The notes under the pieces are model-generated. The model had not been told where the DNA came from. It made no database searches and was given only the letters and a program-made list of their open reading frames with translations. Shown here piece by piece: positions 48,301 through 63,300 of a stretch of 64,000 nucleotides of DNA; the first letter of the stretch is position 1; each line of letters begins with the position of its first letter. Made by a program: the position numbers and the translations under genes. The DNA comes from Corbicula japonica (lineage: Eukaryota > Mollusca > Bivalvia > Venerida > Cyrenidae): contig JAZAYU010000001.1 of assembly GCA_038501625.1 (NCBI GenBank), forward strand, positions 9,599,374-9,663,373, written 5' to 3'.

Positions 48301-51300
48301 GCAGGAAGAATTCCTGGACCTGACTTTTGTGATTGAATGCAGTAAGGCTAATATCTATGCTCCCCAAACTTCGCAAGCACATACTAGATAACTCTCGCTG
48401 GATTTCTGATTCTAATTTTAGACCCTCCATCACCTATAAAATATAACAGTAACATGAGACTGAGATAGCATTTCTAATTGGTCAAAATAAAGTTAAAAAG
48501 TGCAAGTTATGTTGACAAGGATCATTTGTGACTACATCTTGTTTCATCTACAAGTTACAAGATAAAACCTGTGAGAAATGCCAATATGTCAATAATATTT
48601 GAAAAAAGCATTAACTGTTCCTGTTTTGTATTAAAAATCTGTACTGCTGTTAATATGAGCCACATGATGGGAAAATGTCCCTTTAGTAATATTTTTGACA
48701 ATTTCAGTTGTAGATATATTTGTAAAGAACTAGCTATTCTCTTTTGTTTTACCATTACTATAAGGTAATACTGATACATATTTAACAATAAACAATGTTT
48801 AATTCTAAATGTATAATAAGCTACGCCATGTGCTCTTCTTTATGTCCTCATTTCAAGGAATTACACTGACATTTTCACAAGGCACAGCTCACATCATCTA
48901 AAATATTTTAAAATCTATAAGTTCAGAATAATGCTATCATGATAAATATGATAAAAGGTATGAGTAATAAAAAGATGAAGTTTATGTAGACATCTAGGAA
49001 TGAAAAGCCCAAGACAGCATTAATTATAACAAAAAACAATTCAAACAATTTCAGTTAAAGGCCACCAAAGGGGCATTCTTGTGAAATATTTTTAAAATTT
49101 GTAAAGAATTTAAGAATTTCAAAATTTCTGTTGAGATGTGTAGGAAAATCAAAACAACACAAATTGAACAACTTTGAAAGAAGATCATCCTAAGAAAATC
49201 TCTGAAATCACAATTAAACACATTTCTATGGCATAATGGAAGAAGGAAAGATCATATGCAAGCAATAACTACAGTTGTATGAAAATTCAATATTTAACAT
49301 GTTTGACAAGAAGTCTTTGTACAACAAACAAAGCTGAACTGCTGTAATTTGCAAAATAAAATTAACCGGAGTCAGAGTAATTCGATGAACATGTTAGCCA
49401 ATTTCTGAATGAAACATTCTGAAAGCATATTCAAGAATAGATGCCAAAACTTACCACCCACACACACACTTTCACACACTTTAAATAAACAATTAGTCAA
49501 TTACAGCTCCTAAACTTCATTGACTAATTAAACTGGTTTCAGAAACTGATGAGGACATGGATTAAATAGAAAACTACAAAACCCTGTGATTGGAAAATTA
49601 CTTTAACATAAATTATATAGAACTACAAGAACAATTCTATTTTAACAACATGGTTTTAGTTGTAGAGTAAATAAATTCTAAGAACATTACAATGTCTATG
49701 ATACATATTTTTTAGTTCTAGAGTATGTGCATTTAACAGAATATTGTTAACCCTTTACTCCATATGATATGTTATACATGTATACATGTTTAAATGCATG
49801 TGTTACCAATGTAGATCTAGATCAGCCGGCACATCCATGCCATTTGATTAGGATCTGCACTGGTCACATCTTGGTTAGAAATAACCTGTGCCCAAGGTTA
49901 TAAAACTGAGCATGGAAACCAGTCTCAAATCTCAAGCATCTGATTGGCTGAAATGGCGACCAGTCGCCATTTCAGCCAATCAGATACTTGAGATTTGAGA
50001 CTGGTTTCCAAACTCAGTTTTATAACCTTCAGCCCAGGTGAATCTAAAAGCAAACAATGTAGAACCAGATAAGATGTTTTGGCAGATCTGGATCTCCACT
50101 GTCCCCCCACACAATAAAGATGTATCTATGGAGTAAAGTGTAACTGTGAAAGGTTAGACAGTTGAGAGAAGACAGAACTTGATTTAGGCAACTTTTATAA
50201 CAGTTTGTAAAATGACGGTACCACAGACTGATTTCCTGCTTTCTTTTTTGATTCCTAAAACAAAATAGTAAAGAAAACAACACAATATTTGACATTCCAT
50301 TTTACATTAGTTTCAATGGCAAACATTTAAGCAGCAATAACAACAACAGAAGACTTTCCAGGTAAAGTGCCTAAAGGAACCCTTTACTGAAACTCCTTTA
50401 GGGTGGTATTGCCCAGGAACACATCAGTTTACTCTTCTGGCCCCTTGTCACCCTTTTGTGCAGGCTAATATGGGTCTACACTGGTCACAAATGTGAAAAA
50501 TTATGTGTTATGCCCTTAAAGGTTCTATATTAAATCAGTGTTTTCTAGATACCACAGAGATTTGCAAGATGTAGGTCTCTCAACTAGTAACAAACATAAA
50601 GGGAAATAAATAAGGGTAACTCTTCAAATCTAAGACTGACACAGTGTTCAATATGAAAAGTCAAAATGACTTACTGAACTATTTCTGCTGATGTTGGCAA
50701 GCGAGTACCGACTTCCTGTCTCACTTTGAATATCTTCATCAAATTCTGTAAACACAGCAAATATACAAATGATTCAAAAGATATAAACAAGGCCTGAAGG
50801 TTATAAAGCTGAGATTGGAAAACCAGTCTCAAATCTCAAGCATCTGATTGGCTGAAATGGCGACTGGTCGCCATTTCAGCCAATCAGATGCTTGAGATTT
50901 GAGACTGGTTTCCATGCTCAGTTTTATAGCCTTAGGCAAAGGAGTGTTGTTAATTTACATTTATCTCACATAAAGCACTGTTTCTATACCTTATATAATA
51001 TTATTAAAAGTATAAATATAATGTTTTTCAAGTGTAATAAGTGCTATGCAATAACAGGGCTTTTCTGCTAGTCTCATGGGGCCGATAATGGGCCCCATTC
51101 CCAATGCCAAACAGGGACCATTTTCCCAATTTCAAGAAAAAAATTCCCAATTTCAAGAAAAAAATTCCCATTTCAACAGAAATGACTTTTTTGCCTATAA
51201 AATAGAAGCGAACAAGAGAATCCATATAATCAAGGGACTTTTCAAATTACAAAAATAGTTCGTTTACTTCTGATCAGTGATCTGTGAAACCTACATTCCT

Positions 51301-54300
51301 TGAATCTAATTGTATGCACCCTGTGTAAAACCAGTGTATACCGTGCAAAAAAATTCCCAATTTGTGCAGGGGCCTTTTTCCCAAATACCCCTGAAAAAGC
51401 CCTGAATAAACACCTGATTTGTGTTATCAGCTGCATGTGCTAAGCACAGTACATCAAACACTCATCATTGCCCAGTGGATTATATTTAGCATGACAAGCA
51501 TGAATACAATTTAGTGTAGTTCCCAGCAAGTAAATAAAAGTTAATTAATTGATTAGTTTACTGTCAAAGCATGAAAAGGAACATGATAATAAAAAGTTGC
51601 AATACCAATTTTAAATCAGATCACCAGCTCAGTCAAGTTATTTACAAAAAACTGATTTTGTGCAGAATTTTTAATTCTAAACTGAAACTGTTGCCAAAAA
51701 TTAACAAAGAACTCCCCCACCCCTTCCTAAGCCAGCAGGGTATAAATATCATGTGGACCCACATTCCAAACAATGAAATTAATCAGAGTGTTTGAGCACA
51801 GAATGAAAAATATTTTTTGATTGGTATTCTGGCACCATAAGCATTAAATAAACAACTTCTGACAATCACAGAGTAGTCTTTAATATTCCAATTTGCAAAT
51901 TCTTTCACTGTCATGAAAGCATCTTTAATATTCCAATTTGCAAATTCTTTCACTGCCATGAAAGGAATTTCTTGATTTTAAGAACTCTTTGATTTCAACA
52001 TGTCTGGAAATCATGTTTAATAAAAATTTAATTTAAATGCTGTATAAGTAGCCATCATTATCTAATTGTGGTGACTATGACCTATGAGGTTCATGCTCTG
52101 AGTCTATATTCTGTAACAGAACATCAGTATAAATCTTATTCAACAGAAATGAATGCATTGACATATTAATTTATTAACCAGATAATTGCTAGAAAAAAAT
52201 GTGTCAGTATATTTTCAAACATTAAAATAACTAGAAGTGAAAACCCTCAACCATACTTCACCAGTAATCAATCTGTTCTTCAAAAAGTAATTCTTACTAG
52301 GAATGATGATTTCAATGAGTAGACTTACGTTACACATATGCAAAACTTTCTAGTGGCCCAAAGCCACTCAAAACACAAAATTTTAAGTTCTGACTTAAAA
52401 CACTTCACACATTTGTAGATTCAACTTACTCATTTCGTCTGCAGAGTTGTCAACACTTACACTCGTTTTCTTATCTGCAAGATGCTAAATGTCAACCTCT
52501 CTATCTAATACAGTTTAAAGCATGGAATTTTTATCAGGTTCCAAACATCCGAAAAACCAAACATGGACTTCTGGGACTGTTTGCAAGTTACTGTGGTATC
52601 ATTTTATTTCTCGTACTCAAGTTTGCGCACAGATGCAACTTATACATTTATGTGTTTGCATAAATTCCTGCAATAGTTTATAGTTAAATTTGATAGTTAA
52701 ATTCTGCTCGGATTAGATTTCATACATTTTCTCAAGTGCAAAATACATGAGAAAAATTAAACCTGTGTTAAACCTTAATGATACCGGAGCATTACTGCAA
52801 ACCAGATGAAGCAGCTGCCATGCTGATTTGCTTATAATCTTGGATAGCTCTACAAATAAACCTTAAAATTTGAACAAATAATAAGACATGGTAACTATAA
52901 ATTGTATAATACCTGGTATATGAGGGTAATTTTTCCCACCAATTGTACAGGATTTAAACTCCATCTGATTTTCTGTCAGTGTTCCCGTCTTGTCAGAAAA
53001 TATGTACTCGACTTGGCCGAGATCCTCTGTGATGTTGAGTGCTCGGCACTCGACACGTTTGTCTGATGGTTCATGATACAGGTGTAGATCTTGGTTGATG
53101 AAGTAAACTTGTAGCAGCTTGATGATTTCAAGTGATACATACAATGGTAAAGGTATCACAGACTGGAAGAGAGACAAACAAGAACTGATCAATGTTTCCA
53201 TTTTGCACAAGCCGAAAAGTATGTTTATCAATTTCCAATTCAAGAAAATGCTTGAACACAAAGTTTTAATGCAATGCAAAGTTTCACAACATAATCAACC
53301 AGTGTAGATCCAGATCAGATGTGCAGTCTGATCAGGATCTTCACTGTTTGATTTAAGATTCAAAAAGTCACGAATCCAACAGAGTAGATCCAGATCAGAC
53401 TGCAGAGATATTCCAGCTGATCTGGACCTGTACTGGTTACCTACGTTATTAAAGGTGTATCCATGGAATAAAAGATCAGAAATCAGAGGTAGATTACACA
53501 ATCTATCTCAAATTTTCAGGACATTTTTTAAAATTTATTTTTGTATTTTATGTTGTGGATAATTCATATTGCCGCCCAAAAAAACATGGTTTAAGTGGTA
53601 TCCTTGTTTTATTAATACATTCACATGTGCCCACCGTTGGATTTGAATATAGTTTTAGCTTGTCCAATTATTTATCGCAACAAAGGCAACAGTTATTCCT
53701 TTACTCCTTGGGTTATGGCTGTTATTTGTCAGTGTAGATCCAGGTCAAATGGCACAAACATGAAAGCTGATCTGATTTTGTGATAAAACCTGTATATTTG
53801 GAGTAAAGAGTTAAACTGGTTGTGAATATGTGAAAACGAATAAAAGTAACTTTCCACCTTAGCCTGATGCAACATAATTCTATTTCTCAGAAAAACATCT
53901 TCATTAAAACCATAAATGGCAGATAATTGCCATAATCTGATTCCAGACCACACCTGGCTCCTGTAAATAACGTAAGAGCTCCGCCAGATCGTGAAAATTT
54001 GTGACTGTATTATTTCTTTATATCTTGAAATTACCATTGTTATAAAATAACGTGAAGTAGCCGACTTATTTATGTCTTTTATTAAGATACAAAAACAGTA
54101 TGAAAAAAACAAGCTCTTCATTATAGACCACACCTTAACTCAATCTTATAACTGTAGAAAGGTTGTAAAGAAGATTTTTCCACTATGTGACAACTGTAAT
54201 GTAGGTACTTTTTGATCATTTAACTCTTTGCTATATATACACATGTGTACGCCTTTTATCTCATGTGTGAACAGTGTACATCCATATAACATTTTCACTT

Positions 54301-57300
54301 TCTGGTCAGAAATAACCTTATAAATAACAAAGCAAACAGTGCAGATTCTGATGGTACAGATGTGCCATCAGGTCCCAAGGTTATAAAATTGAGCATGGAA
54401 ACCAGTCTCAAATCTCAAGGATCTGATTGGCTGAAATGGCGACTGATCGCCATTTCAGCCAATCAGATCCTTGAGATTTTAGACTGGTTTCCAATCTCAG
54501 TTTTATAACCTTCAGGCTTGATCTGCATCTACACTGTTCGCCCATGCCATAAAGAGGTATACATGTATATGGAGGAAAGGGTTAAGTCATATGCTAGATT
54601 TTGAAACTGGTCTCAATTAGGATATATGGTAATGAAGTCTTTATTCTTTAATATCTATATATAATTGTTGATAAATACAATTTCTGTTCTGTATCTTGTA
54701 TCAGGTTTCGATTTGATGGTTGACAAAGCAATCAATATAAAACAATATTTCAGAAGAAAATGATATCAAAAAGTAGAGAAAAGCTGTATGGAAAGTTGTA
54801 TCTCCTTTCAAGATTAAAATATTTAAATGTTTGCATTTATCATTTGAATATATGTAGGAATATACAGATTACCAAACGGTGGTTGTGCCAGGATTTTGAA
54901 ATGTTATATTCATTTACCTAACCTTGCTCCTGGTTTATGAACAGTCAGTTTACATATTCAACAAGGTTATGGGTATGACAGTGTTATAAAGTTGTATCTG
55001 TTTACCTAACTGTGATCAGTTGCATGAGGATGCAGTTATATTTACCCTAACTATGTTTCTTGGTTGAGTCTGATCAGTAAATTATTAATGAATCAACATT
55101 TATCAGTAGGAAGAGTAAGGTAATAAAAACTTACCTGAAAAATGATTATGTACGTAAAAAAGACTATAAATGCTTGAAAATATGGGTTGAACTGTTCGGA
55201 ACTCTCGAATGGAATGAACAGTATCTTCGTGCTGTCTTCATACTGACCCAACCATAATGCACTGCCTGTAAATACATAATCAAAATGTTACAAAATCCAT
55301 TGATAATAAACATTTTACTTGTAACATAATTTGTCAACCAAGTTGCGAGAAACAGTAAAAAATACTGAATGAACGAATCACATGGAAATTAATGGAAGAA
55401 AATATAACTGTAGAGTCCGAGACATACTTTCATTTTTTCTTTAGTTCATAGTGAATTCTATATATTATTCCACCACGTTTGGATAAGTGATAAAGATACA
55501 AAATTTGAGATTGGCAGCCAGTCTCTAAATTCTGATTGGTCAGTTTGAAAATTTATCTTAACCCTTTACTCCATAGATATGACTCTAATCACATGGGCAA
55601 ACAGTGTAGATCCAGATCAGACTGCACACCCGTACCATCTGATCAGGCTCTATACTGTTCTCTTTTAGATTCATTAGGTAATATCTAACCAAGAGGTAGA
55701 TCCAGATCAGATGGCAATGTTGTGATGGCGGATCAGTATCTACACTGGTGGAGTATATGATAAAACCTGTTTATATGGTGTTATAGGTTAACAATTGGTG
55801 CTTCAAACTGCAGCTTGGTCTTCAGTTATGGTTTTATCAGTGTAGATCCAGATGAACTGGCACATACATGCCTGCTCTGTGTCCAAGGTTATAAAACTGA
55901 GCATGGAAACCAGTCTCAAATCTCAAGCATCTGATTGGCTGAAATGGCAACCAGTCGCCATTTCAGCCAATCAGATGATTGAGATTTGAGACTGGTTTCC
56001 ATGCTCAGTTTTATAACCTTGGGCACTGATCAGGATATATATTGTTTGCTTTTATAATTATTTGGTTATTTCAGACCAAAAAGAGAACTATACAGATCTT
56101 GATCAGTCGGCACAAATATTCTGGCTTATTGGGATCTACATTGTTTTCCCATGCGATTAAAGATGTATATATATATATATATGGAGTAAAGGTTTAATAA
56201 CAATCTAAATGATTCAGCTCCTTTGTCACTTAACAAGGCACATCTCATCATTCAACTAACACATATATTGCTTTTATTGCTTGGTGCAGTTATATTCCTT
56301 TGATATTTCTTTACATAAAGCTATGTATTGGAATGCAGGGTGATATTTCATAACTGCATACTTTTAACAACATGAGATACACCAGATGCTTTTAAATGAA
56401 ATGAATTCAATTTTACTCATATTTCAGTAATGCAATAAGGCCTGTGAATTAAAGAAAGGTTTCTACAGGAAAAATTCTTGGTCAGACGATATATATTGCT
56501 TAAACCTTTACTAAAAGGCAATAGCTTTGATCCCAATTTCCAGACTCAGATCAGATAAGTCCATGCATTGTCATTGCTCACAGTGCAAAACATGCACAAA
56601 GTATCATGTGCACAAAACTTCCTCAGTAGTTATCTAAAAAAATTGAACCAATCGTATTACTCAAATTTTTTTAAAAGTTTCCTTGACTATTGATAAAGAG
56701 TCCTTTACCTTGAAGAGTATTATCATGAAGTGTCTAAGATATGTAGAGATTTTGTGCTATCGATAAAATACAGAGGTAAACACCCCCTTCCTGTTGGTTT
56801 TCATAATATTGTAAACTTAAAATTCTTTTCCTAGCCTCTTTCCCAGGTAAACACATTTCTTAGGGTGTACTCAGGGTCAGATGCACAATTTATAAAAAGG
56901 GGTTTGTTTACTAAGAAGCAGTCTTAGGGTAATTACATGGTAATTTGCAACTTTCTGGTCAAAATTCTCATGAAAATTGAATATGATCGCCTTATAAAGA
57001 GGTTTAAGCAATCCTACTGAAACCCTCTGGATCTGCTGCTGTTGACTTACCTGCAGCACAGAAGAAACACAAGAACAGAAGAATTATGACACACCAGATG
57101 ACATCACGATTTAGTGCCCTCTCTAACTTGCTGCGCTTGTAACGTGGGTTTCTGTTATTCATCATGGACTTTGTCTCATGCCCTGAAAATCATATCATCA
57201 AATTAAATTTATATAGGTGTCTTATACATGTGTACAATTATTTATACAGGTGTCTTAAACATGTGTACAATTCTGCTCTGTGTTTGTTTGTGGTGTTTTA

Positions 57301-60300
57301 TATTGCTGTAACGACAATTTCATTGATGGTAAGTTAACCAGACATATTTGCAAGGTTTCATACCAGTACAAACACTGCTCTCCATAAATTCCACACCAAC
57401 TCCAGTTGTTTTCAGGATTATGCTATAATTGTGATTCATTGAGGGATGCAAACCAATGGCGAAATTAGCATATGAATATTCAGATTTTTCTCAATCGAGC
57501 ATTCAATTATTCCAGCATAATAATTAACAACTTAAGCAACAATTTAAACCAAAATAAAGGTTTACGATTATAAAGCTAAGACCAGTGATGTAACTTTTAA
57601 TTGTGATTGGTCTATCCGTAGACTGCGGCAAAATTTCAACCAATCAGCTGCTTGGTATTGGAGACTGGTCTTCTATCTAAGCTTTATTATGTTGGACCCA
57701 AACAAATGATTCCTGTCTTTGAAGTGTTGTACATGTATATTACATATTGAACTAAATGGAAAGCCCATTTGTTTTGGTTTACTGAGGTTTCTCATTGTTG
57801 TTCATCACGAATTTATGATGTTGGGATGGATATATAATTTTTAGTGATTTAACACCATTTAAGGTAATAAGTGCTATTTCTGCCGACCAAAGGAATAAAA
57901 TAAGTTGTAATTTGAATTTGGCATTTTGTAAATTAATCTTTTCTATAATTTAAGACTGTTTATTTTAATTTTAAATGGCCTATTTTAATAACTCAATAAT
58001 AACAATTGAATCCAATTTATAAATTAATACTTGACATTATATTTCAGATGAGGTTACATTATATTTCAGGTGAGGTTTAAGTGTTTGATAACCCCTGAAA
58101 GTTTGATTTGAGAGTGTAATGCTTATTTGTTTAGCTAATCTTTAAAACCCAAGTGATTTTAGCAATAGGAAAATCATATTCTACACTCTCGCACACACCT
58201 TCTCAGCCCACATTCTCACCATTTTATTTTTTTTCAAAAGAGATTGAGAACTGTTGACTTAAAAAAAATGAAGCAAGCAGATCAGTGCCCAAGGTTATAA
58301 AGCTGAGCATGGAAACCAGTCTCAAATCTCAAGCATTTGATTGGCTGAAATGGCGACCAGTCGCCATTTCAGCCAATCAGATGCTTGAGATTTGAGACTG
58401 GTTTCCAATCTCAGCTTTATAACCTTCAGCTCAGAAACAGTCACACTCAGAAAACACAGCCTAAGAGCAGATAGGTAAGGAGATCATCAATTGCAAATAA
58501 GACACCACAAAACAATAAACACAGACACCATAATACAATAGACACAAAAAACCTGAGATTCAAAGGTTATGGTCAAGGTCAGCTATCTTAAGCTAACCTT
58601 GTGCCAATCACAAGATGATGTCTTAAACCAAAACCTTGAATTTCTGTAGTAGAATTGCACCATTCTAAATCTAAGTCCAGACTCTATTCATATTTCATAA
58701 GGATGATGTGCACAAATTTTCGACTGAAAACCACATGGTCACCAATCACACAATACTTGGCGCATCCACGCACAGCTTTGAGGGTTTTGTGTGAATCTGG
58801 TGTGTGCATTGTGTAAGAGTCTTATTAAAAAAATAAGGTGGATTACTTTATGCCATATTCTTTAATTGCAAATTTTGCAAACCTCAGGCACAAATGTTTG
58901 CAGATATGAGAATTTAGGGTTATTTTTACCATTTATTGCTTCATATCGTATAATATGCAAACAAATGGACATGTTTATGGGTAAATAACATGATGAACAC
59001 AGCTGAATGATGTTGTGTATTGTGCGATTGGTGGCTGTGAACTACACTTGATTGCTTGTCAACTTTGTTGCAATTATTCTGCATACACCAGCATTCAAAA
59101 AAACTATTTTACAACAGAGTTCACTGACTTATTAACAAGATGAGAAAAAAAGGGGGTCAGGGCTGAAGGTTATAAAGCTGAGCTTGGAAACCAGTCTCAA
59201 ATCTCAAGCATCTGATTGGCTGAAATGGCGACCAGTCGCCATTTCAGCCAATCAGATGCTTGAGATTTGAGACTGGTTTCCATACTCAGTTTTATAACCT
59301 TGGGCACAGGTGTGGTGTACTTATTTCAAATGAGTGTACACTGTAAAGGGTTTAATCTAGTTCACACGGAGAAATTTGTATTCTCAAATAGCATAAAATG
59401 TACTAATTACCATTTATATTCTGCTGTAACAGTTCACATATCTGATGAAGTGTTCTACCTCGAACATGACAATACAGCATTAATTGACCAGAATTGATAT
59501 CATCACAACACAAATTAGTTCTTAATAATGACAAAGCCTTTCTCATTTCCTTGTTATCATCCATCAGGCTTAAAACACAAAACAAGCTGTTCCAACTACA
59601 GCTACTGGCATTTACAGCAGTAACGACTGTACTTAGGCTTCAAGCTGATGCCAGTGCCCAAGAATATTAAAATAAATTTGGAGACCAGTCTCAAATCTAA
59701 ATCATCTGATTGGATGAAATGGTGACTGGTGGCCATTTCAGCCAATCTGATGCTTGAGATTTGAGACTGGTCTCCAATCTTAGTTATATGATCTTTGGTT
59801 CAGTTCTACTACTTTTTTTACTATGTGTTATAGCTTACTTTTATTAACTTTTTTAATGAAAATTACTATGATAACCTCTAGCAATATATTTTGCATGGCA
59901 ATACACACATATACTTATAAACAAGTTAGGCTGTTCTAACTTAGCAATAACAAGTTGGTATATCATAAAATATCAACTTTTATTATATACCCATGAATGT
60001 TTTTAGCAGTGTGCACCGTTAACCCGCAAAATTGATACAACTTGTCAGATTAGAAATTCTGTATCAAACAATGTCCAGCTTCCCGTAATCTATGTCATAT
60101 CATATACTACGTGACACTAGGTTGTCGTAATTTTCCGGCACATAACGAACTCCAAAATGGGAAATTTCCGTCGGAGTTTAACAATCGCTTTGGTATTTTT
60201 ACGCCATTCATAAATTTTCTATGCCATTCATAAATTTACTATCGCGTTACTATTCTTATTTCTGCTATTATGTAAACCATGTTTTTGACTAAAATGTTGT

Positions 60301-63300
60301 TGTTTAGTTTATTTAAATTTATTTTTAGCGAGAAGGGTATATAATAAAAGGAACATTATGACTGTATGCATTCTGTAGGTTCGTATTATTTCTCGTTGCG
60401 TATTTAACCACATCACGCTTCACCTTCGGTCTTGTTTACATACCCAACCAGGGGTTCCACTAACATCTGATTTTAGGAAGTACCATACATGGTTGAAATT
60501 TTGGAAGTACCAGTCTCCAGTTAAGGAAGTACCACATTTTTCGCCTGTCGCGATTACCACTGTCACCTATTATTATTATAATAATATTTCACCATCATCA
60601 TAATGTTATTAAAGACATACGACTTACTGATACTGATAACAAGACGAGACAGAACTGAACTCTTTTATTATCAAGCTGAACTCAGAAAATTTCGCAGATC
60701 ACATTTTTATTTCAATTCTAACAGACATTTTCTATGAAACTTACATGATGTACACTGTATATGCAAAACAATGATCATCAAAGACCATTCCTCGAGCCCA
60801 AGCTACCAGTTCGGAAATTCACATTTATATATTTGAATGTAAATTGCAATTAGATTCAATACAGTTGCTTTTTTAAATATTATTCCCTGCATTCATACCA
60901 GCTCCTTCTTTAGAAAATGCCCCGGCATATATGCAGCTCGAGTATTTACAAAGCATATGTTTTGTTTCTTCATCATACTCAAGCTAAGGTAAATCTTTCA
61001 TCCACTTTTCTTGAAAGTTTTTTGTCTTGGCAGGGGATGAATCTTTTTCAACTCTATGCTAACTGACTCAGAATCAATTTTTCTTTTTTGCGAGTTTGAA
61101 TTTATTTTGGATACGAAGAAATCAAACAGCAAACGCTGCTTCGATAGTTTATCCATAAAACATTGGTCATAATGAACATTCCAAAAACACCAGATATAAA
61201 ATTTTCGCTAAAATTAATTGATTTACTCATTTCAAACATGTGAATTATCTGCCAATTTGTGCAACTTTCGTGTAATGGTGACACAGCGCCGTATAATATT
61301 GTTAATTTTTTTCATCATTGTTGTTCTCTTAGAATGGGATGTATTCTTCACATGGGAGGAGTTGTAAACAAAACAATCTACTAATGATTGGCGTGACTGG
61401 CAGATTGCGGGTGGTGTTTAAATTCATTGCGGCTGCCTACGTCACGGGTTGTGATTTTCAAGGTACTTCATTATTTTCGGAAGTCCGCAGTACGTCTTTG
61501 ATCTTAAATTTAAGCTTACGGGTCGTATTTATGGCAGTAATTTACGACCGTACGCCCACTAACAGAACCCCTGCCCAACTCGAAAATACCAACGTACAGA
61601 ATGCATACTGTTATAATTTTCCATATATACTTTTACTAAGGATCAAATTATTGTTACCTTTTTTCATTATAAAATACAGAAATTGCATTGCTTGAGATAA
61701 AAGCCATATCCCTCGGGCAATATCCCAAGGATGACAAGTGTAGATCCAGATCATCTGGATTGACACAGTTCACTTACTGGTAAGAAATAAATCTAAAGGC
61801 AAATAGTGCAGACTGATCTGGATCTACATTGGTAGCCCATAGAATATAAGCCTCATAGCATGAAGTTAAGGGTTAAATCACACCATGCAATAATTTGCCA
61901 GTATTTCTAATAGAAAGAGAAACCCAAACCATTTTTTATTTAAATATACAGAGGACCATGGAGAAGGCAATATAACCAATTCACAGTGATATGTGACAGA
62001 AACCCTAAATGCAGATGAATCTTTAACCCCTTCCTCCATATATATGCCTTGACAGCATGGGCAAACAGTGTAGGTCTAGATCAGCTGTAACATTCATGCC
62101 GTTCGATTAGGATCTGCACTGTTTGCTTTTTTAGAATTATTACATTATTTCTAAACAAGAAGTGAGCAGTGTATCCTGATCAGATGGCAAAGATATCCTG
62201 GCTGATCTGGATCTACACTTGTTGCACTTGCTATAAAATGCACATATATATAGTAAAGGGTTAAAAAAAGATACCATCATAAGCAGAGCATTAAGGTCTG
62301 CACAGACATTTTATTACACCCTTAACTGTTAGTTTATTCAGTTGTGTATTATGTCTATGAATTAATGACTTAATATTTGAATTACAGGTATCACATAATT
62401 GAAGTCATTCCACAATACTATAATAACATTAATGTAATGCAATAAATTAAAGACCACATGTTATTGCTCCAAGCCATGCTCTTTTACCATAACAATCTTG
62501 CTTAAATCGATATGTTGGTGAACTTTGATGTAAAAACAGCTCTTCATCAAATGTAAATGATTTTAATAAGCTGTCTTACTGCTTGTTTACCTTTAAGTCA
62601 TCCAAGCTGCACACGTTATTAATACTACATAAATACTTCACTCATTTATGTAATTTTATTACAAAATATATACGAATGACATACAATTTTAATGATTCAA
62701 TCATTTTTATGACAAACACAAATATATACTGTTGCTTTCATATGGATAATTATAGTGAATAGAAATTGTTTATTACCTAAGCCAAATTCTTAAGAATATT
62801 ACAAATAAAATTTAATGAAAAAACATCCCCAAATCACATTTGACATGGGTCTTGAAAAAACAGACATTTTTTAATGTACATTTATAACAACTGGCACAAT
62901 GCTGTATTAAATAGCAGAAGCATATCAGTAAAGCATCCTAGAAATGTTCATGATAATCAGATGAGAAAGTTTGGTACCTAACATAGTAACTTTTTGATAT
63001 GACCTAGTGACCTATTATATACAACCTGAACAAATAGAGCCAGTTAAAAAAGTACTCACATCACTGTTAACCTTTACTCCATTTATACACATTTTTGGGC
63101 AAGTGCAACCAGTGAAGATCCAGATCAGCTGGCACATCTGGATCTGCACTGGTCGCATTTTGATCAGAAATAACCTCATGATTCTAAAAGTGAATGGTGT
63201 AGATCCTGATCAGAGGGCATGGGTATGTCAGCTGATCTGGATATACACAGTTTGCCTATGCAATTGAGGAGTAAATGGTTAACCTTTACTCCATATTAAC

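Noticed and set aside
53729..54133. 134-codon minus-strand open frame between ATP10 exons
   Set aside because: It does not match the flippase family or another known protein, and the neighbouring exons already join in phase without it.
44222..59306. Regularly repeated palindromes that might suggest a CRISPR array
   Set aside because: They are 145-bp foldback transposable elements scattered at irregular distances in eukaryotic introns.
61339..61695. 118-codon plus-strand open frame
   Set aside because: It crosses the right end of a hAT-like element into a MITE; no transposase motif seen.
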